Shown: in pieces, positions 41,591 through 49,649 of the stretch
How positions within the stretch are numbered: position 1 is the first letter of the stretch
Layout of the letters: the number at the start of each line of letters is the position of its first letter
Assembly: GCA_902496665.1 (NCBI GenBank)
Contig: CABVBU010000003.1
Location: 62,001 to 126,000, forward strand
DNA length: 64,000 nucleotides
Origin: an uncultured Clostridium sp.
GTDB lineage: Bacteria > Bacillota > Clostridia > Lachnospirales > Lachnospiraceae
Direction of reading: 5' to 3'
Position numbers and translations under genes: made by a program
The notes under the pieces: generated by a model
The model's database searches: none
The model's input: the letters and a program-made list of their open reading frames with translations, nothing else
What the model was told of the DNA's origin: nothing

Positions 41591-41741
41591 AAAGTATAAG
41601 AGCAAAGCTGTGGACAAAGAAGCAATCGTACAGATTCTTCAAGCAGGAATGCTTGCACCACCTTCAAAGAATCGCCAGCCGTGGAAGTTTGTTGTGGCAA
41701 CGGAAAGTGCAAAAGCGGAAGCCTGTCAAGCAAACAAATGA
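41556..41741 (+). pseudogene. Nitroreductase, N-terminal fragment
   Basis: This 61-codon frame begins with the standard nitroreductase start, IEAINTRRSIRKYKSKAVDK, and continues through LQAGMLAPPSKNRQPWKFVV, the FMN-binding start of the family, then ends after ESAKAEACQANK. A complete enzyme is about 170-200 residues, so roughly two-thirds are missing. From about 41740 the sequence continues in another frame as the end of an AbiEi protein, so the fragment ends at a deletion junction. The start overlaps the previous gene. Confidence 0.8.
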
Positions 41742-42024
41742 ATACAGGGAAACATCTCTGGCAAAGTCGCGGGTGATTGTTCGTAAGCCGAAAGTGCCAG
41801 TGACAGAATCCAATTATAAGGTGCTGCAATTCCTTGATTTGCTGAAAGATGTAGATGTGTATTCCGAAGTTACGGGAAAGCCTTTGCAGGAGCGATTATA
41901 TCAATATATGAGCGATGCAAGTTTGAGCCTTTCAGAAATGGAACCGTATTTTTCTTATTACCCGGATAAGCTGTACAAAAACCTGGTAGAAACGAGGGTG
42001 ATTTATAATGGCATACTTGCATAG
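41740..42024 (+). pseudogene. AbiEi-type antitoxin, C-terminal fragment
   Basis: The frame reads SRVIVRKPKVPVTESNYKVL, then LDLLKDVDVYSEVTGKPLQE and YPDKLYKNLVETRVIYNGIL, then a stop at 42024. This resembles the C-terminal part of AbiEi/DUF6088 antitoxins of type IV toxin-antitoxin systems. The N-terminal winged-helix domain is missing and the 5' side is joined to nitroreductase sequence. The following toxin fragment starts at 42008, overlapping this stop in the way usual for abiE operons. Confidence 0.65.
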
Positions 42025-42196
42025 TGATAGAGAACAATTCCGGGATGCGATTGACTTGGCCTATGAGCAGACTGGTGTTATGGTACAGGCAATCGAAAAA
42101 GATTATTATGTTACGATGTTACTGCGGCTTTTGGCTCAGAAGATGCCGTATATCGTTTTTAAGGGTGGCACATCACTGAGCAAGTGCCATAGATAG
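42008..42196 (+). pseudogene. AbiEii-type toxin, N-terminal fragment
   Basis: The 62-codon frame starts like AbiEii nucleotidyltransferase toxins (a SDREQFRDAIDLAYEQTG lead, EKDYYVTMLLRLL, then VFKGGTSLSKC) but stops immediately after. The catalytic SEDIDL-type region that normally follows is missing, so no active toxin is made. A perfect 8-bp hairpin lies exactly at the break (42195-42223). It overlaps the end of the antitoxin fragment. Confidence 0.75.
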
Positions 42197-42226
42197 CCGT
42201 GCGGTGAAAGGTGCTGCACGGCTGTC
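42192..42226. repeat. Hairpin at the end of the AbiEii fragment
   Basis: AGCCGTGC (42195-42202) pairs with GCACGGCT (42216-42223), extended to GATAGCCGTGC/GCACGGCTGTC with one mismatch. No strong T tract follows. It marks the deletion junction or serves as a weak terminator. Confidence 0.55.
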
Positions 42227-42283
42227 TATAAATAATATCATATAGTTTATAACGAAAATCCATCACAGGGAGATGCAGAAACA

Positions 42284-43054
42284 GTGAAAACAAGAAAAAC
42301 CGGCAGTGGCCGGAGAAAATCGAAGCCGGAGTATGACGCAGGGAAGAATCTGAAAGAGCAGATGGAGAGAGCGGCTGCGCTCTATGACTCGGATCTGTCT
42401 CTGCAGGCGATCGCGGATGAACTTGGCTTAAATCCAATTAAAATCCGGAAACTGCTGATCACGGCCGGCGTGTATGAATCGGACACGGCAGATCGGGTCC
42501 AGCAGACCTTTTGCAACTTCAGAAAAACGCAGAGCTATAAAGATGCGGTACTTTCCACGGCATCTGCCCTGCAGCTTTCAAAATCTTCTGTCACCTCGTA
42601 TCTGCCGTATGAAAAAGGTGTATACTTTTCTTCAGAGGAGAGCGCGGAGAAGATCAGCGTCGGAGCAGAGCGTCAGCGGAGACATCGGGCGGTAAAAAAG
42701 CTGAGATATGATCCAACAGAAGAAAACCTCTGGAACGTGATTCTGGCCTATGTGGGAGTGCGTTTCAGGACTTACTCTGGGCTGCCGTTTACCTATGAGT
42801 TAAGAAGAGGCAGGAATGGGGAGTATACGAAAGAGTTGTGGATCGACCGCCGGGAGAACAGTAAAAGTCTGGCCTGGAGTTCGGTGCTGCTGGCTTTGGG
42901 AAATATAAAAGAGGTAGGGACCGTGGTCAACCGGCCGAAAGCCCTGGGTGATATCCGGGGTGTGAGCTATATCTATGGAATCTTCTATCGCTTTGGACTG
43001 ATCAGTGTGCCGGATATCGTCAATAAATCGATGGGTGGAAAGAAAGCCAGATGA
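42284..43054 (+). CDS. Unrecognised helix-turn-helix protein, copy 2 of a tandem pair
   Basis: A 256-residue paralogue of the gene at 40781. The same order is kept: basic lead (KTRKTGSGRRKSKPEYDAGK), the helix-turn-helix-like SDLSLQAIADELGLNPIKIR, LQLSKSSVTSYLPYEKGVYF and the C-terminal GVRFRTYSGLPFTYELRRGR and ELWIDRRENSKSLAWSSVLL. It starts at GTG 42284 behind GGGAG; no ATG fits. Its codon use differs from copy 1, and substitutions are spread along the whole length, so the duplication is not recent or the two were acquired separately. A VanZ gene follows 19 bp later. The family function is unknown. Confidence 0.7.
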   Translation: MKTRKTGSGRRKSKPEYDAGKNLKEQMERAAALYDSDLSLQAIADELGLNPIKIRKLLITAGVYESDTADRVQQTFCNFRKTQSYKDAVLSTASALQLSKSSVTSYLPYEKGVYFSSEESAEKISVGAERQRRHRAVKKLRYDPTEENLWNVILAYVGVRFRTYSGLPFTYELRRGRNGEYTKELWIDRRENSKSLAWSSVLLALGNIKEVGTVVNRPKALGDIRGVSYIYGIFYRFGLISVPDIVNKSMGGKKAR

Positions 43055-43073
43055 AATAATGGTGGAATGAAAG

Positions 43074-43652
43074 GTGGGGACAGATATCGAGTATGTGGAA
43101 CTTATTATAGAAGATTTTAAAGAACCTGTACTTTACCTGGTTCAGGCGATATTCGTCAGTATTGTATGTCTGGTGCTGGTCATGTCTATTTATAAGATAA
43201 AAAATATGAAAAGCAGCTTCAGACAGGACGGCCATAAAGGAAGGATATTGTTATGGCTTCTGTTTATCAGTTATATTTGGGTCGTTATTCAGACTGCATT
43301 TTTTTCAAGGGAACCCGGGAGCAGAAAAAAGGTAAGTTTATTATTGTTTGAGACCTGGGGAAATACATTTCGTATGCATACCTATTTTATTGAAAATATC
43401 ATCATGTTTGTCCCTTTTGGGGTTCTTCTTCCGATCCATTTTCATAAAATGGAAAAATGCCGTTATTGTGTGCTGACAGGTTTTTTGTGTAGTTGTGCGA
43501 TTGAAACAGCGCAGCTTATTACACAGAGGGGATTTTTCCAGGTGGACGATATCCTTACAAATACAACAGGGGCTTTAATTGGATGGTGTGTGTGGAGAGG
43601 AGTAGGCAGTTTGTTTCATGAGGGAAAGCATGAAAGTACTGGTTTGCGGTAA
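43074..43652 (+). CDS. VanZ-like membrane protein, second copy
   Basis: A 192-residue membrane protein with the VanZ core FIENIIMFVPFGVLLPIHFH and a C-terminal QRGFFQVDDILTNTTGALIG, near-typical of the family. Three to four hydrophobic helices are visible (residues 20-40, 60-78, 105-122, 130-150). It starts at GTG 43074. It is clearly more distant from the VanZ at 39244 than recent duplicates would be. It follows the second unknown HTH gene, with which it may be cotranscribed. The role is not known. Confidence 0.82.
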   Translation: MGTDIEYVELIIEDFKEPVLYLVQAIFVSIVCLVLVMSIYKIKNMKSSFRQDGHKGRILLWLLFISYIWVVIQTAFFSREPGSRKKVSLLLFETWGNTFRMHTYFIENIIMFVPFGVLLPIHFHKMEKCRYCVLTGFLCSCAIETAQLITQRGFFQVDDILTNTTGALIGWCVWRGVGSLFHEGKHESTGLR

Positions 43653-43844
43653 CCTTTCTGCAGGTAAAAATAGTAAAATATGGAGCTTGACGAACGTATG
43701 TTCTGCCAGTATAATGGAGATAAGTTATTTGGACAGAGCGATTTTGAGAAGATGGAAAAATCGTGAAAAGTCCTGGGGTGCAAAGAGAATGGAAAGTGTA
43801 AAGGAATAAGGCGGGGAAAAGGATACCGGGGGAGGAGACAGACT

Positions 43845-45395
43845 ATGGCGGATAGAATGGGCAAGATGGACAGATCAAACAGAATCTACGCAGCGATCGA
43901 TCTGAAGTCATTTTACGCCTCTGTTGAGGTGGTGGACAGAAAGCTTGATCCGATGACGACGCACCTTGTCGTCGCAGACCGGAGCCGGACGTCGAAAACG
44001 ATCTGCCTTGCGGTGTCTCCTTCCCTGAAGGCGTACGGGATTCCCGGACGGGCGCGCCTCTTTGAGGTGGAGCAGAAGGTGGAAGAGGTGAACCGGGAGA
44101 GGAAACAGCACGCTCCCGGTGGAAAATTCACGGGAAGCTCCTGTGATGCGGTCGAACTGGCGAAAAGACCGGACCTTGCGCTGGATTTTATCGCTGCGCC
44201 GCCGCGGATGGCCCGCTATATGGAGAAAAGTTCAAAAATTTACCAGATCTATTTAAAATATGTGGCACCGGAAGATATCCATTCCTATTCGATCGATGAG
44301 GTCTTTATCGACCTGACTTCCTATCTTGAGACATACCATATGCCGGCGCATGAGCTGACGACACGGATGATCCGGGATGTGCAGAAAGAAACCGGAATTA
44401 CGGCGACTGCGGGGATCGGAACGAATCTGTACCTTGCAAAGATCGCGATGGATATCATGGCAAAGCATATCGAACCGGACGCGGACGGAGTGCGGATCGC
44501 GACGCTGGATGAGATGAGCTACCGCAGATATCTGTGGGGGCACCGCCCGTTGACGGATTTCTGGCGTGTGGGCCGGGGATACGCAAAAAAGCTGGAAGAG
44601 CGCGGGATCTGCACAATGGGGGATATCGCCAGGTGTTCTCTTGGAAAGGAAAATGACTATTATAATGAAGATCTTCTGTACCGGATGTTTGGCGTCAATG
44701 CGGAACTTCTGATCGACCATGCCTGGGGGTATGAGCCGTGTACGATCTCGGATGTCAAGGCGTACCGGCCGGAAAACCACAGCGTCGGTTCCGGTCAGGT
44801 TCTTTCCTGTCCATATACCGCCCAGAAGGCAAAGCTCGTCGTACGGGAGATGGCGGACCTTCTGGCTCTGGAGCTTGTGGACAAAAAGCTGACAGCGGAC
44901 CAGGTGGTCCTGACGGTGGGATACGATATCGAAAATCTGACGGATTCAAAACTCAGAAAGAACTACAACGGGGAGATATCCACGGACCGTTATGGAAGAC
45001 GGATCCCGAAACACGCCCACGGCTCTAAAAATCTTGGCGGACAGACTTCCTCCACGAAACGGATCACGGAGGCGGTTATGGAGCTCTACGATGAGATCAT
45101 GAATCCAAAGCTTCTGGTGCGCCGGATCGCGCTTTCCGCAAACCATGTGGTCTGTGAGGGAACGGAACAGAAAGCGCAGGAGTATGAACAGCTGGATCTC
45201 TTTACCGATTACGGCGCACAGGTGGAGCAGAAAAAGAAGGAAGAGGAAGAATTGGCGCGGGAAAAACGGATGCAGCAGGCGGTTCTGGAGATCAAGAAAA
45301 AGTTTGGAAAGAATGCGGTCTTAAAGGGAATGAACCTGAAAGAAGGCGCGACGGCGATACAGAGGAACAGCCAGATCGGAGGTCACAGGGCGTGA
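43845..45395 (+). CDS. Y-family DNA polymerase (UmuC/UvrX-like)
   Basis: A 516-residue translesion polymerase that copies damaged DNA. The palm motif IYAAIDLKSFYASVEVVDRK carries the first catalytic Asp, and SIDEVFIDLTSYLE carries the Asp-Glu pair. GIGTNLYLAKIAMD, two helix-hairpin-helix segments, and a little-finger domain near ENHSVGSGQVLSCPYTA follow. It ends in an extended Lys/Glu-rich tail. The length and partner gene suit the Firmicutes UvrX/UmuC group, not DinB. GGGAGGAGA precedes the ATG. The stop codon overlaps the start of the yolD-like gene (GTGA), so they are coupled. Confidence 0.93.
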   Translation: MADRMGKMDRSNRIYAAIDLKSFYASVEVVDRKLDPMTTHLVVADRSRTSKTICLAVSPSLKAYGIPGRARLFEVEQKVEEVNRERKQHAPGGKFTGSSCDAVELAKRPDLALDFIAAPPRMARYMEKSSKIYQIYLKYVAPEDIHSYSIDEVFIDLTSYLETYHMPAHELTTRMIRDVQKETGITATAGIGTNLYLAKIAMDIMAKHIEPDADGVRIATLDEMSYRRYLWGHRPLTDFWRVGRGYAKKLEERGICTMGDIARCSLGKENDYYNEDLLYRMFGVNAELLIDHAWGYEPCTISDVKAYRPENHSVGSGQVLSCPYTAQKAKLVVREMADLLALELVDKKLTADQVVLTVGYDIENLTDSKLRKNYNGEISTDRYGRRIPKHAHGSKNLGGQTSSTKRITEAVMELYDEIMNPKLLVRRIALSANHVVCEGTEQKAQEYEQLDLFTDYGAQVEQKKKEEEELAREKRMQQAVLEIKKKFGKNAVLKGMNLKEGATAIQRNSQIGGHRA

Positions 45396-45802
45396 GCACA
45401 TGGGAGAAATATAAGGATATTATTGATCTGCCGTATCCGGGAAAATCGAAGCATACCCGGATGCCGGTGGGTGACCGTGCAGCCCAGTTTGCGCCATTTG
45501 CGGCGCTCACCGGATTTGGTGCAGTGTTAAAAGAGACGGAACGGATCACGGAAAAGCGGATCGAGCTGGATGAATATGAAAAGGAAAAACTGAACGAAAA
45601 AATGCGGATGGTGATGGAAGAAAAAGAATCTCGTCCGGAGATTACGGTGACCTTTTTTGTACCCGATGAAAAAAAGGACGGCGGGGCATATGTGACGATC
45701 TCTGGGCATATAAAGAGAGTGGACGAGGAGAATCATCTGCTGATCCTGGAGGAGGGGGAACGAATTCTGCTGAAAGATATCTATGATATTTCGAGTGAAT
45801 AA
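45392..45802 (+). CDS. YolD-like protein
   Basis: YolD-like proteins are UmuD-like small partners often encoded beside Firmicutes Y-family polymerases. The 136-residue sequence has the family signature KHTRMPVGDRAAQFAPFAAL and ends in a small beta-barrel-like domain (HIKRVDEENHLLILEEGERI). It starts at GTG 45392, overlapping the polymerase stop by 4 bp, which indicates coupled translation. Direct interaction with the polymerase is inferred from the conserved pairing. Confidence 0.9.
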   Translation: MSTWEKYKDIIDLPYPGKSKHTRMPVGDRAAQFAPFAALTGFGAVLKETERITEKRIELDEYEKEKLNEKMRMVMEEKESRPEITVTFFVPDEKKDGGAYVTISGHIKRVDEENHLLILEEGERILLKDIYDISSE

Positions 45803-45817
45803 CGATGTGCCAATATT

Positions 45818-45863
45818 TTGTTAACAAATTAACGAAAAAGCACTTGCGTTAATTTATTAACAA
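45818..45863. promoter_or_regulatory. Two Rex-like operators upstream of the alcohol dehydrogenase
   Basis: The Rex redox repressor binds TTGTTAANNNNTTAACAA. Site 1 (45818-45835) matches 13 of 14 fixed positions; site 2 (45846-45863) matches 12 of 14. Site 2 overlaps the -35 and spacer of the promoter. Rex blocks transcription when NADH is low and releases when NADH is high. Alcohol dehydrogenases are established Rex targets. Confidence 0.75.
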
Positions 45864-45872
45864 TGATATAAT
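45844..45872 (+). promoter_or_regulatory. Promoter of the iron alcohol dehydrogenase
   Basis: TTGCGT (45844-45849), a 17-bp spacer and TATAAT (45867-45872). The second Rex-like site lies on top of it. Confidence 0.85.
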
Positions 45873-45881
45873 GTACTTAAA

Positions 45882-45953
45882 GGTAAGGGAAATGCATCAG
45901 ATGGCTGAGATGCTGTAAACAGAGCAGCAGCCTTTTCTCTACCAAAGGTTACC
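45882..45953 (+). ncRNA. Folded 5' leader of the alcohol dehydrogenase mRNA
   Basis: GGTAA (45882-45886) pairs with TTACC (45949-45953), enclosing GCATC (45894-45898)/GATGC (45909-45913) and GCTG (45912-45915)/CAGC (45925-45928), the last two mutually exclusive. It contains CTGAGATG, which resembles part of the TPP riboswitch, but the other conserved blocks are missing. It is a leader of about 130 nt with possible alternative structures. Confidence 0.35.
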
Positions 45954-46010
45954 GGATTTAAAAATAACATAACCGTCTACAATGACAGAGTGTGAAAGGA
46001 GAACGGACAT

Positions 46011-47192
46011 ATGGCAAGATTTACATTACCGAGAGATATTTATCATGGAAAAGGATGTCTTGAAGAACTGAAGAATCTGAAGGGAAAGAAAGCATTTCTT
46101 GTTGTCGGCGGCGGATCGATGAAGCGCCAGGGATTTCTTGACAAGGCCGTTAATTACTTAAAAGAGGGCGGAATGGAAGTAGAAGTTTTTGAGGGCGTAG
46201 AGCCGGATCCATCCGTGGAAACTGTTATGAGAGGCGCGGAGGCGATGCGCAAGTTTGAGCCGGACTGGATCGTATCCATGGGCGGCGGTTCCCCGATCGA
46301 TGCGGCGAAGGCGATGTGGGCATTCTATGAATACCCGGAGACTACATTTGAAGATCTGATCACTCCGTTCAGCTTCCCGGAACTGAGACAGAAAGCGAAA
46401 TTCGCGGCGATTCCGTCCACATCCGGTACAGCTACAGAGGTAACAGCGTTCTCTGTTATCACAAACTATCAGACAGGCGTAAAATATCCGCTGGCTGACT
46501 TTAATATCACCCCGGATGTAGCGATCGTAGATCCGGATCTCGTGATGGGACTTCCGGTCAAGCAGGTTGCCTATACCGGCATGGACGCCCTGACCCATGC
46601 GATCGAGGCGTATGTATCCACATTAAACGGACCGTTTACGGATCCGCTGGCACTCCAGGCCATCGAGATGGTTCTCGAATATCTGCCGGCTTCCTACAAT
46701 GGAAATGAGCATGCGAGAGAGGAGATGCACTACGCACAGTGCCTCGCGGGAATGGCATTCTCCAACGCGCTTTTAGGAATCGTTCATTCTATGGCCCATA
46801 AGACAGGAGCTGCGTTCTCCACCGGACATATTCCGCATGGATGCGCGAACGCGATCTATCTTCCGTATGTCATCCAGTATAACGCAAAGGATACCGTCGC
46901 GGCTGACCGTTATGCGGAGATCGCAAGAAGAATGGGATTAGAGGGAAGATCCAGACAGGCCCTGATCAACAGCCTCTGCGCGAAGATCAATGAATTCAAT
47001 GAGAAGCTGAGTATTCCGAAGACCTTGAAAGAATTCGGTATCAATGAGGACGAATTCAAGGAGAAAGTGGACCATATCGCGGAACTTGCGGTGGGTGACG
47101 CATGTACCGGATCCAACCCGAGATCGATCGATCCGGCGAATATGGCGAAGCTGCTCACATGTACATATTACGGAACTGAAGTTGACTTTTGA
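46011..47192 (+). CDS. Iron-containing alcohol dehydrogenase
   Basis: A 393-residue group III alcohol dehydrogenase that should interconvert aldehydes and alcohols with NAD(P)H, regenerating oxidised cofactor during fermentation. The nucleotide motif GGGSPIDAAK is at about residues 91-100. Metal ligands are Asp192 and His196 in GMDALTHAIEA, His263 in HSMAHKTGA and His276 in HIPHGCAN. AAAGGAG lies upstream of the ATG. The Rex-like operators over its promoter fit redox control by the NADH/NAD+ ratio. A terminator follows. The true substrate (ethanol, butanol or a diol) is not predictable. Confidence 0.95.
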   Translation: MARFTLPRDIYHGKGCLEELKNLKGKKAFLVVGGGSMKRQGFLDKAVNYLKEGGMEVEVFEGVEPDPSVETVMRGAEAMRKFEPDWIVSMGGGSPIDAAKAMWAFYEYPETTFEDLITPFSFPELRQKAKFAAIPSTSGTATEVTAFSVITNYQTGVKYPLADFNITPDVAIVDPDLVMGLPVKQVAYTGMDALTHAIEAYVSTLNGPFTDPLALQAIEMVLEYLPASYNGNEHAREEMHYAQCLAGMAFSNALLGIVHSMAHKTGAAFSTGHIPHGCANAIYLPYVIQYNAKDTVAADRYAEIARRMGLEGRSRQALINSLCAKINEFNEKLSIPKTLKEFGINEDEFKEKVDHIAELAVGDACTGSNPRSIDPANMAKLLTCTYYGTEVDF

Positions 47193-47300
47193 CGATAATT
47201 TGAGACGCGGCTGTGAGGGTGCTAAGCAGCTGCGGGAAAGATTATCCGCATAATATAAATATTGTGGTGTAATCAGATCTTGTGAGGAGATCGAATTGGG

Positions 47301-47336
47301 AAAAGTTCTGCCGGATATTTCCGGCAGAGCTTTTCT
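47301..47336 (+). terminator. Intrinsic terminator after the alcohol dehydrogenase
   Basis: AAAAGTTCTGCCGG (47301-47314) pairs with CCGGCAGAGCTTTT (47321-47334) with one internal mismatch and an ATATTT loop; a T-rich tail follows. The remainder of the gap to 47456 holds nothing recognised. Confidence 0.85.
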
Positions 47337-47456
47337 GCTTTAGAGGACATATTAAGCCTGATTCAGAACTGAAAATTCCGTACAATACAGTGAGGGCAGT
47401 GGATTTTTCTGATTTGGAATGCGAAGCATCGGATACGAGGTTTTTCTATCATTCTA

Positions 47457-47485
47457 TTGACTTTCTGTAGAAGCCACTCTATAAT
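47457..47485 (+). promoter_or_regulatory. Promoter of the second degV gene
   Basis: TTGACT (47457-47462), a 17-bp spacer and TATAAT (47480-47485), 77 bp before the start codon. Confidence 0.85.
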
Positions 47486-47561
47486 ATATGGTATTGAATA
47501 CTACATCACGGGGAAAAATAAATGAGAACCGTGATAGGGGAATAGAGCTGGAGGAAGCAGT

Positions 47562-48404
47562 ATGAATTATAGAATTATTGGGGATAGCTGCCTGGATCTT
47601 ACTGAGGAGCAGAGGAAGGACCCGCATTTTACCCTGATCCCGTTTACACTTATGGTGGAAGATCACCAGTTTGTCGACGATAAGAATTTTAACCAGAAGG
47701 AATTCTTAAAGATCGTAAAGGAAAGCCCGGAGTGTCCGAAGACTGCATGCCCGTCTCCGGAGACATTTAAGGAAGCTTACTGCTGTGAGGAGGAGAATGT
47801 ATTTGTTATTACGATCTCTTCCCACCTGAGCGGATGCCATAACAGCGCGGTTCTCGCAAAGAATCTTTATGAGGAAGAGTTCGGAACCGGAAAGAAGAAC
47901 ATTGTGGTGATTGATTCTGAATCCGCATCTACCGGAGAAGTAAACCTCGCACTTTATGTTCAGGAACTCTGTGAGCAGGATATTCCGTTTGACGAGATCG
48001 TAAAGAAAACTCTTGAATACCGTGACAGACAGAAGACGTATTTTGTCCTGGAAACTTTGGACACATTGAGAAAGAACGGACGACTCACCGGACTTCAGGC
48101 GTTCTTCGCAACGAAATTAAATATTAAGCCGGTTATGGGTGCAGACCACGGCGTGATCATCAAACTGGATCAGGCCCGCGGAATTCAGAAAGCGCTTCAG
48201 AGAATGGTGGAGATCGTTGTGAAGGAAGCTGGAAACACAGAGGAAAAACGTCTCACGATCGCCCACTGCAATGCGCCTGAGCGTGCGCAGTATGTGAAGG
48301 AGAAATTTGAGCAGACTGCGAAATTCAAAGAGATCATCGTCACAGAGACAGCCGGACTTGCTACTGTTTATGCGGGAGATGGTGGAATTATTGCAGCGGT
48401 ATAA
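47562..48404 (+). CDS. DegV family fatty-acid-binding protein, second copy
   Basis: A 280-residue DegV (FakB-like) protein; the family binds a single fatty acid and hands it to the FakA kinase. It has the typical start YRIIGDSCLDLTEEQ, the TACPSPETFKEAY ligand-loop, ISSHLSGCHNSAVLAKNLYE and VIDSESASTGEVNLAL. Identity to the copy at 2152 is low, so the two may prefer different chains. It has a strong promoter and terminator of its own. GGAGGAAGC precedes the ATG. Confidence 0.93.
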   Translation: MNYRIIGDSCLDLTEEQRKDPHFTLIPFTLMVEDHQFVDDKNFNQKEFLKIVKESPECPKTACPSPETFKEAYCCEEENVFVITISSHLSGCHNSAVLAKNLYEEEFGTGKKNIVVIDSESASTGEVNLALYVQELCEQDIPFDEIVKKTLEYRDRQKTYFVLETLDTLRKNGRLTGLQAFFATKLNIKPVMGADHGVIIKLDQARGIQKALQRMVEIVVKEAGNTEEKRLTIAHCNAPERAQYVKEKFEQTAKFKEIIVTETAGLATVYAGDGGIIAAV

Positions 48405-48420
48405 ACATAAGTTTATTAAA

Positions 48421-48478
48421 AAGGTCCAGTTTTTTATGAGCAAAGCTGAAAAGTTCAACTCATAAAAACTGGACTTTT
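48421..48478 (+). terminator. Intrinsic terminator after the second degV gene
   Basis: A long A/T-rich hairpin: the arm 48424-48440 (GTCCAG, then TTTTTTATGAG) pairs with 48459-48474 (CTCATAAAAACTGGAC), followed by TTTTG. Confidence 0.8.
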
Positions 48479-48513
48479 GTGTTTGGACAGTAAAAATAAC
48501 GAGTGGTAGTTAT

Positions 48514-49467
48514 TTATATATTTTTGACCGGATTCGCAAGCATCATCCCCTGGTAAATATGGTTCTCTTTCAAATATTTCGCAATCGAATTCAATACCAG
48601 TCTCTTATTCCCGCTCCATTCCGGTGCGATCAGCAGTGATTTTGGTCCATCCCCGCTGATCCTGTGGATCACGGTCTCCGGAGGAAGAATTTTTAGGCAG
48701 TCGCCGATCAGCTCCAGATATTCCTGTAGTTCCAGCGTGCGAAACGCGCCGGACTCATATAGATCTGCCAGATTTGTCCCTTTCAGCACATGAAGCAGCT
48801 GCAGCTTGATCCCGTCCACATGCATGCTGCCGAGATAGCGGACAGTCTCCAGCATCTGTTCCTTCGACTCGCCAGGCAGTCCGAGGATCACATGGACGAT
48901 CACCGTGAGACCAGCGGCCTTCAGCCGTCGGTACGCGTCCTCGAAGATGGGGAGAGCATATCCCCGGCGGATAAGCTTTGCCGTGTCCTCATGAATCGTC
49001 TGCAGGCCAAGTTCAACCCAGACCGGTTTTTCTTTATTCAACCGGGAGAGCAGTTCCACAGTCTCATCCGGAAGGCAGTCTGGTCTTGTGCCGATGGAGA
49101 GGGCGCAGATTTCCGGGAGTTTGATGGCCTCGGAAAAAAGCTGTTCCAGGTAAGAAAGCGGGGCATAGGTATTTGTGTAAGACTGGAAGTACGCGATATA
49201 GGAGGCGTCATCCCCGGATATCTTCCGGCTGACGCGGGCCTTCGCAAGGTCTGCCTGTTCCCGGAGAGTGCCCGCCTGTTTTTCCGCAAAATCACCGGAG
49301 CCGCCGGCGCTGCAGAAGATACAGCCGCCGGTTTCCAGCGTCCCGTCCCGGTTCGGACATGTCATGCCGCCGTCCAGGGCAATCTTGTAAATCTTTTTTC
49401 CAAATATTTTCTTTAATTCATAGTCGAGAGAGTGGTACGGCTTGCCGTTCCAGTCGGTCTGCATCAT
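48514..49467 (-). CDS. Radical SAM protein, TIGR01212/YhcC family
   Basis: A 317-residue radical SAM enzyme of the YhcC-like group. The cluster motif is CPNRDGTLETGGCIFCSAGG, in which Cys-x(11)-Cys-x2-Cys spacing is the family hallmark. It is followed by DASYIAYFQSYTNTYAPLSY and HVILGLPGESKEQMLETVRY. The ATG at 49467 is chosen because AAAGGATTTC lies directly upstream; a longer frame to 49494 starts inside that ribosome site. The biochemical function is not established; E. coli YhcC is linked to anaerobic metabolism. It is transcribed away from galK. Confidence 0.9.
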   Translation of the reverse strand: MMQTDWNGKPYHSLDYELKKIFGKKIYKIALDGGMTCPNRDGTLETGGCIFCSAGGSGDFAEKQAGTLREQADLAKARVSRKISGDDASYIAYFQSYTNTYAPLSYLEQLFSEAIKLPEICALSIGTRPDCLPDETVELLSRLNKEKPVWVELGLQTIHEDTAKLIRRGYALPIFEDAYRRLKAAGLTVIVHVILGLPGESKEQMLETVRYLGSMHVDGIKLQLLHVLKGTNLADLYESGAFRTLELQEYLELIGDCLKILPPETVIHRISGDGPKSLLIAPEWSGNKRLVLNSIAKYLKENHIYQGMMLANPVKNI

Positions 49468-49502
49468 ATCATGAAATCCTTTCCAGCAGAACAAAGTTTT
49501 CC

Positions 49503-49532
49503 TTGCAACACATATACGAGGTATTATATAAT
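49503..49532 (+). promoter_or_regulatory. Promoter of galK
   Basis: TTGCAA (49503-49508), an 18-bp spacer and TATAAT (49527-49532). Further on, ATCCGCC (49615-49621)/GGCGGAT (49624-49630) forms a small perfect hairpin just before the ribosome site. Confidence 0.6.
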
Positions 49533-49649
49533 AATAGAAGGTTTCTTTTCAACTGGGTTTCCAGAAAATAAGGGAAAAGAAAAGAGAAAAAAATAAAAAC
49601 ATCCAAACAAAAATATCCGCCAAGGCGGATCGAAAAGGAGATTGGGGTT

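Noticed and set aside
43618..43809. 63-codon frame between VanZ and the Y-family polymerase
   Set aside because: It overlaps the end of the VanZ gene, has no ribosome site and no recognisable sequence.
45882..45953. TPP riboswitch
   Set aside because: Only CTGAGA is shared. The GGGGTGC block and the pyrophosphate-binding arm are missing and the downstream gene is not related to thiamine.
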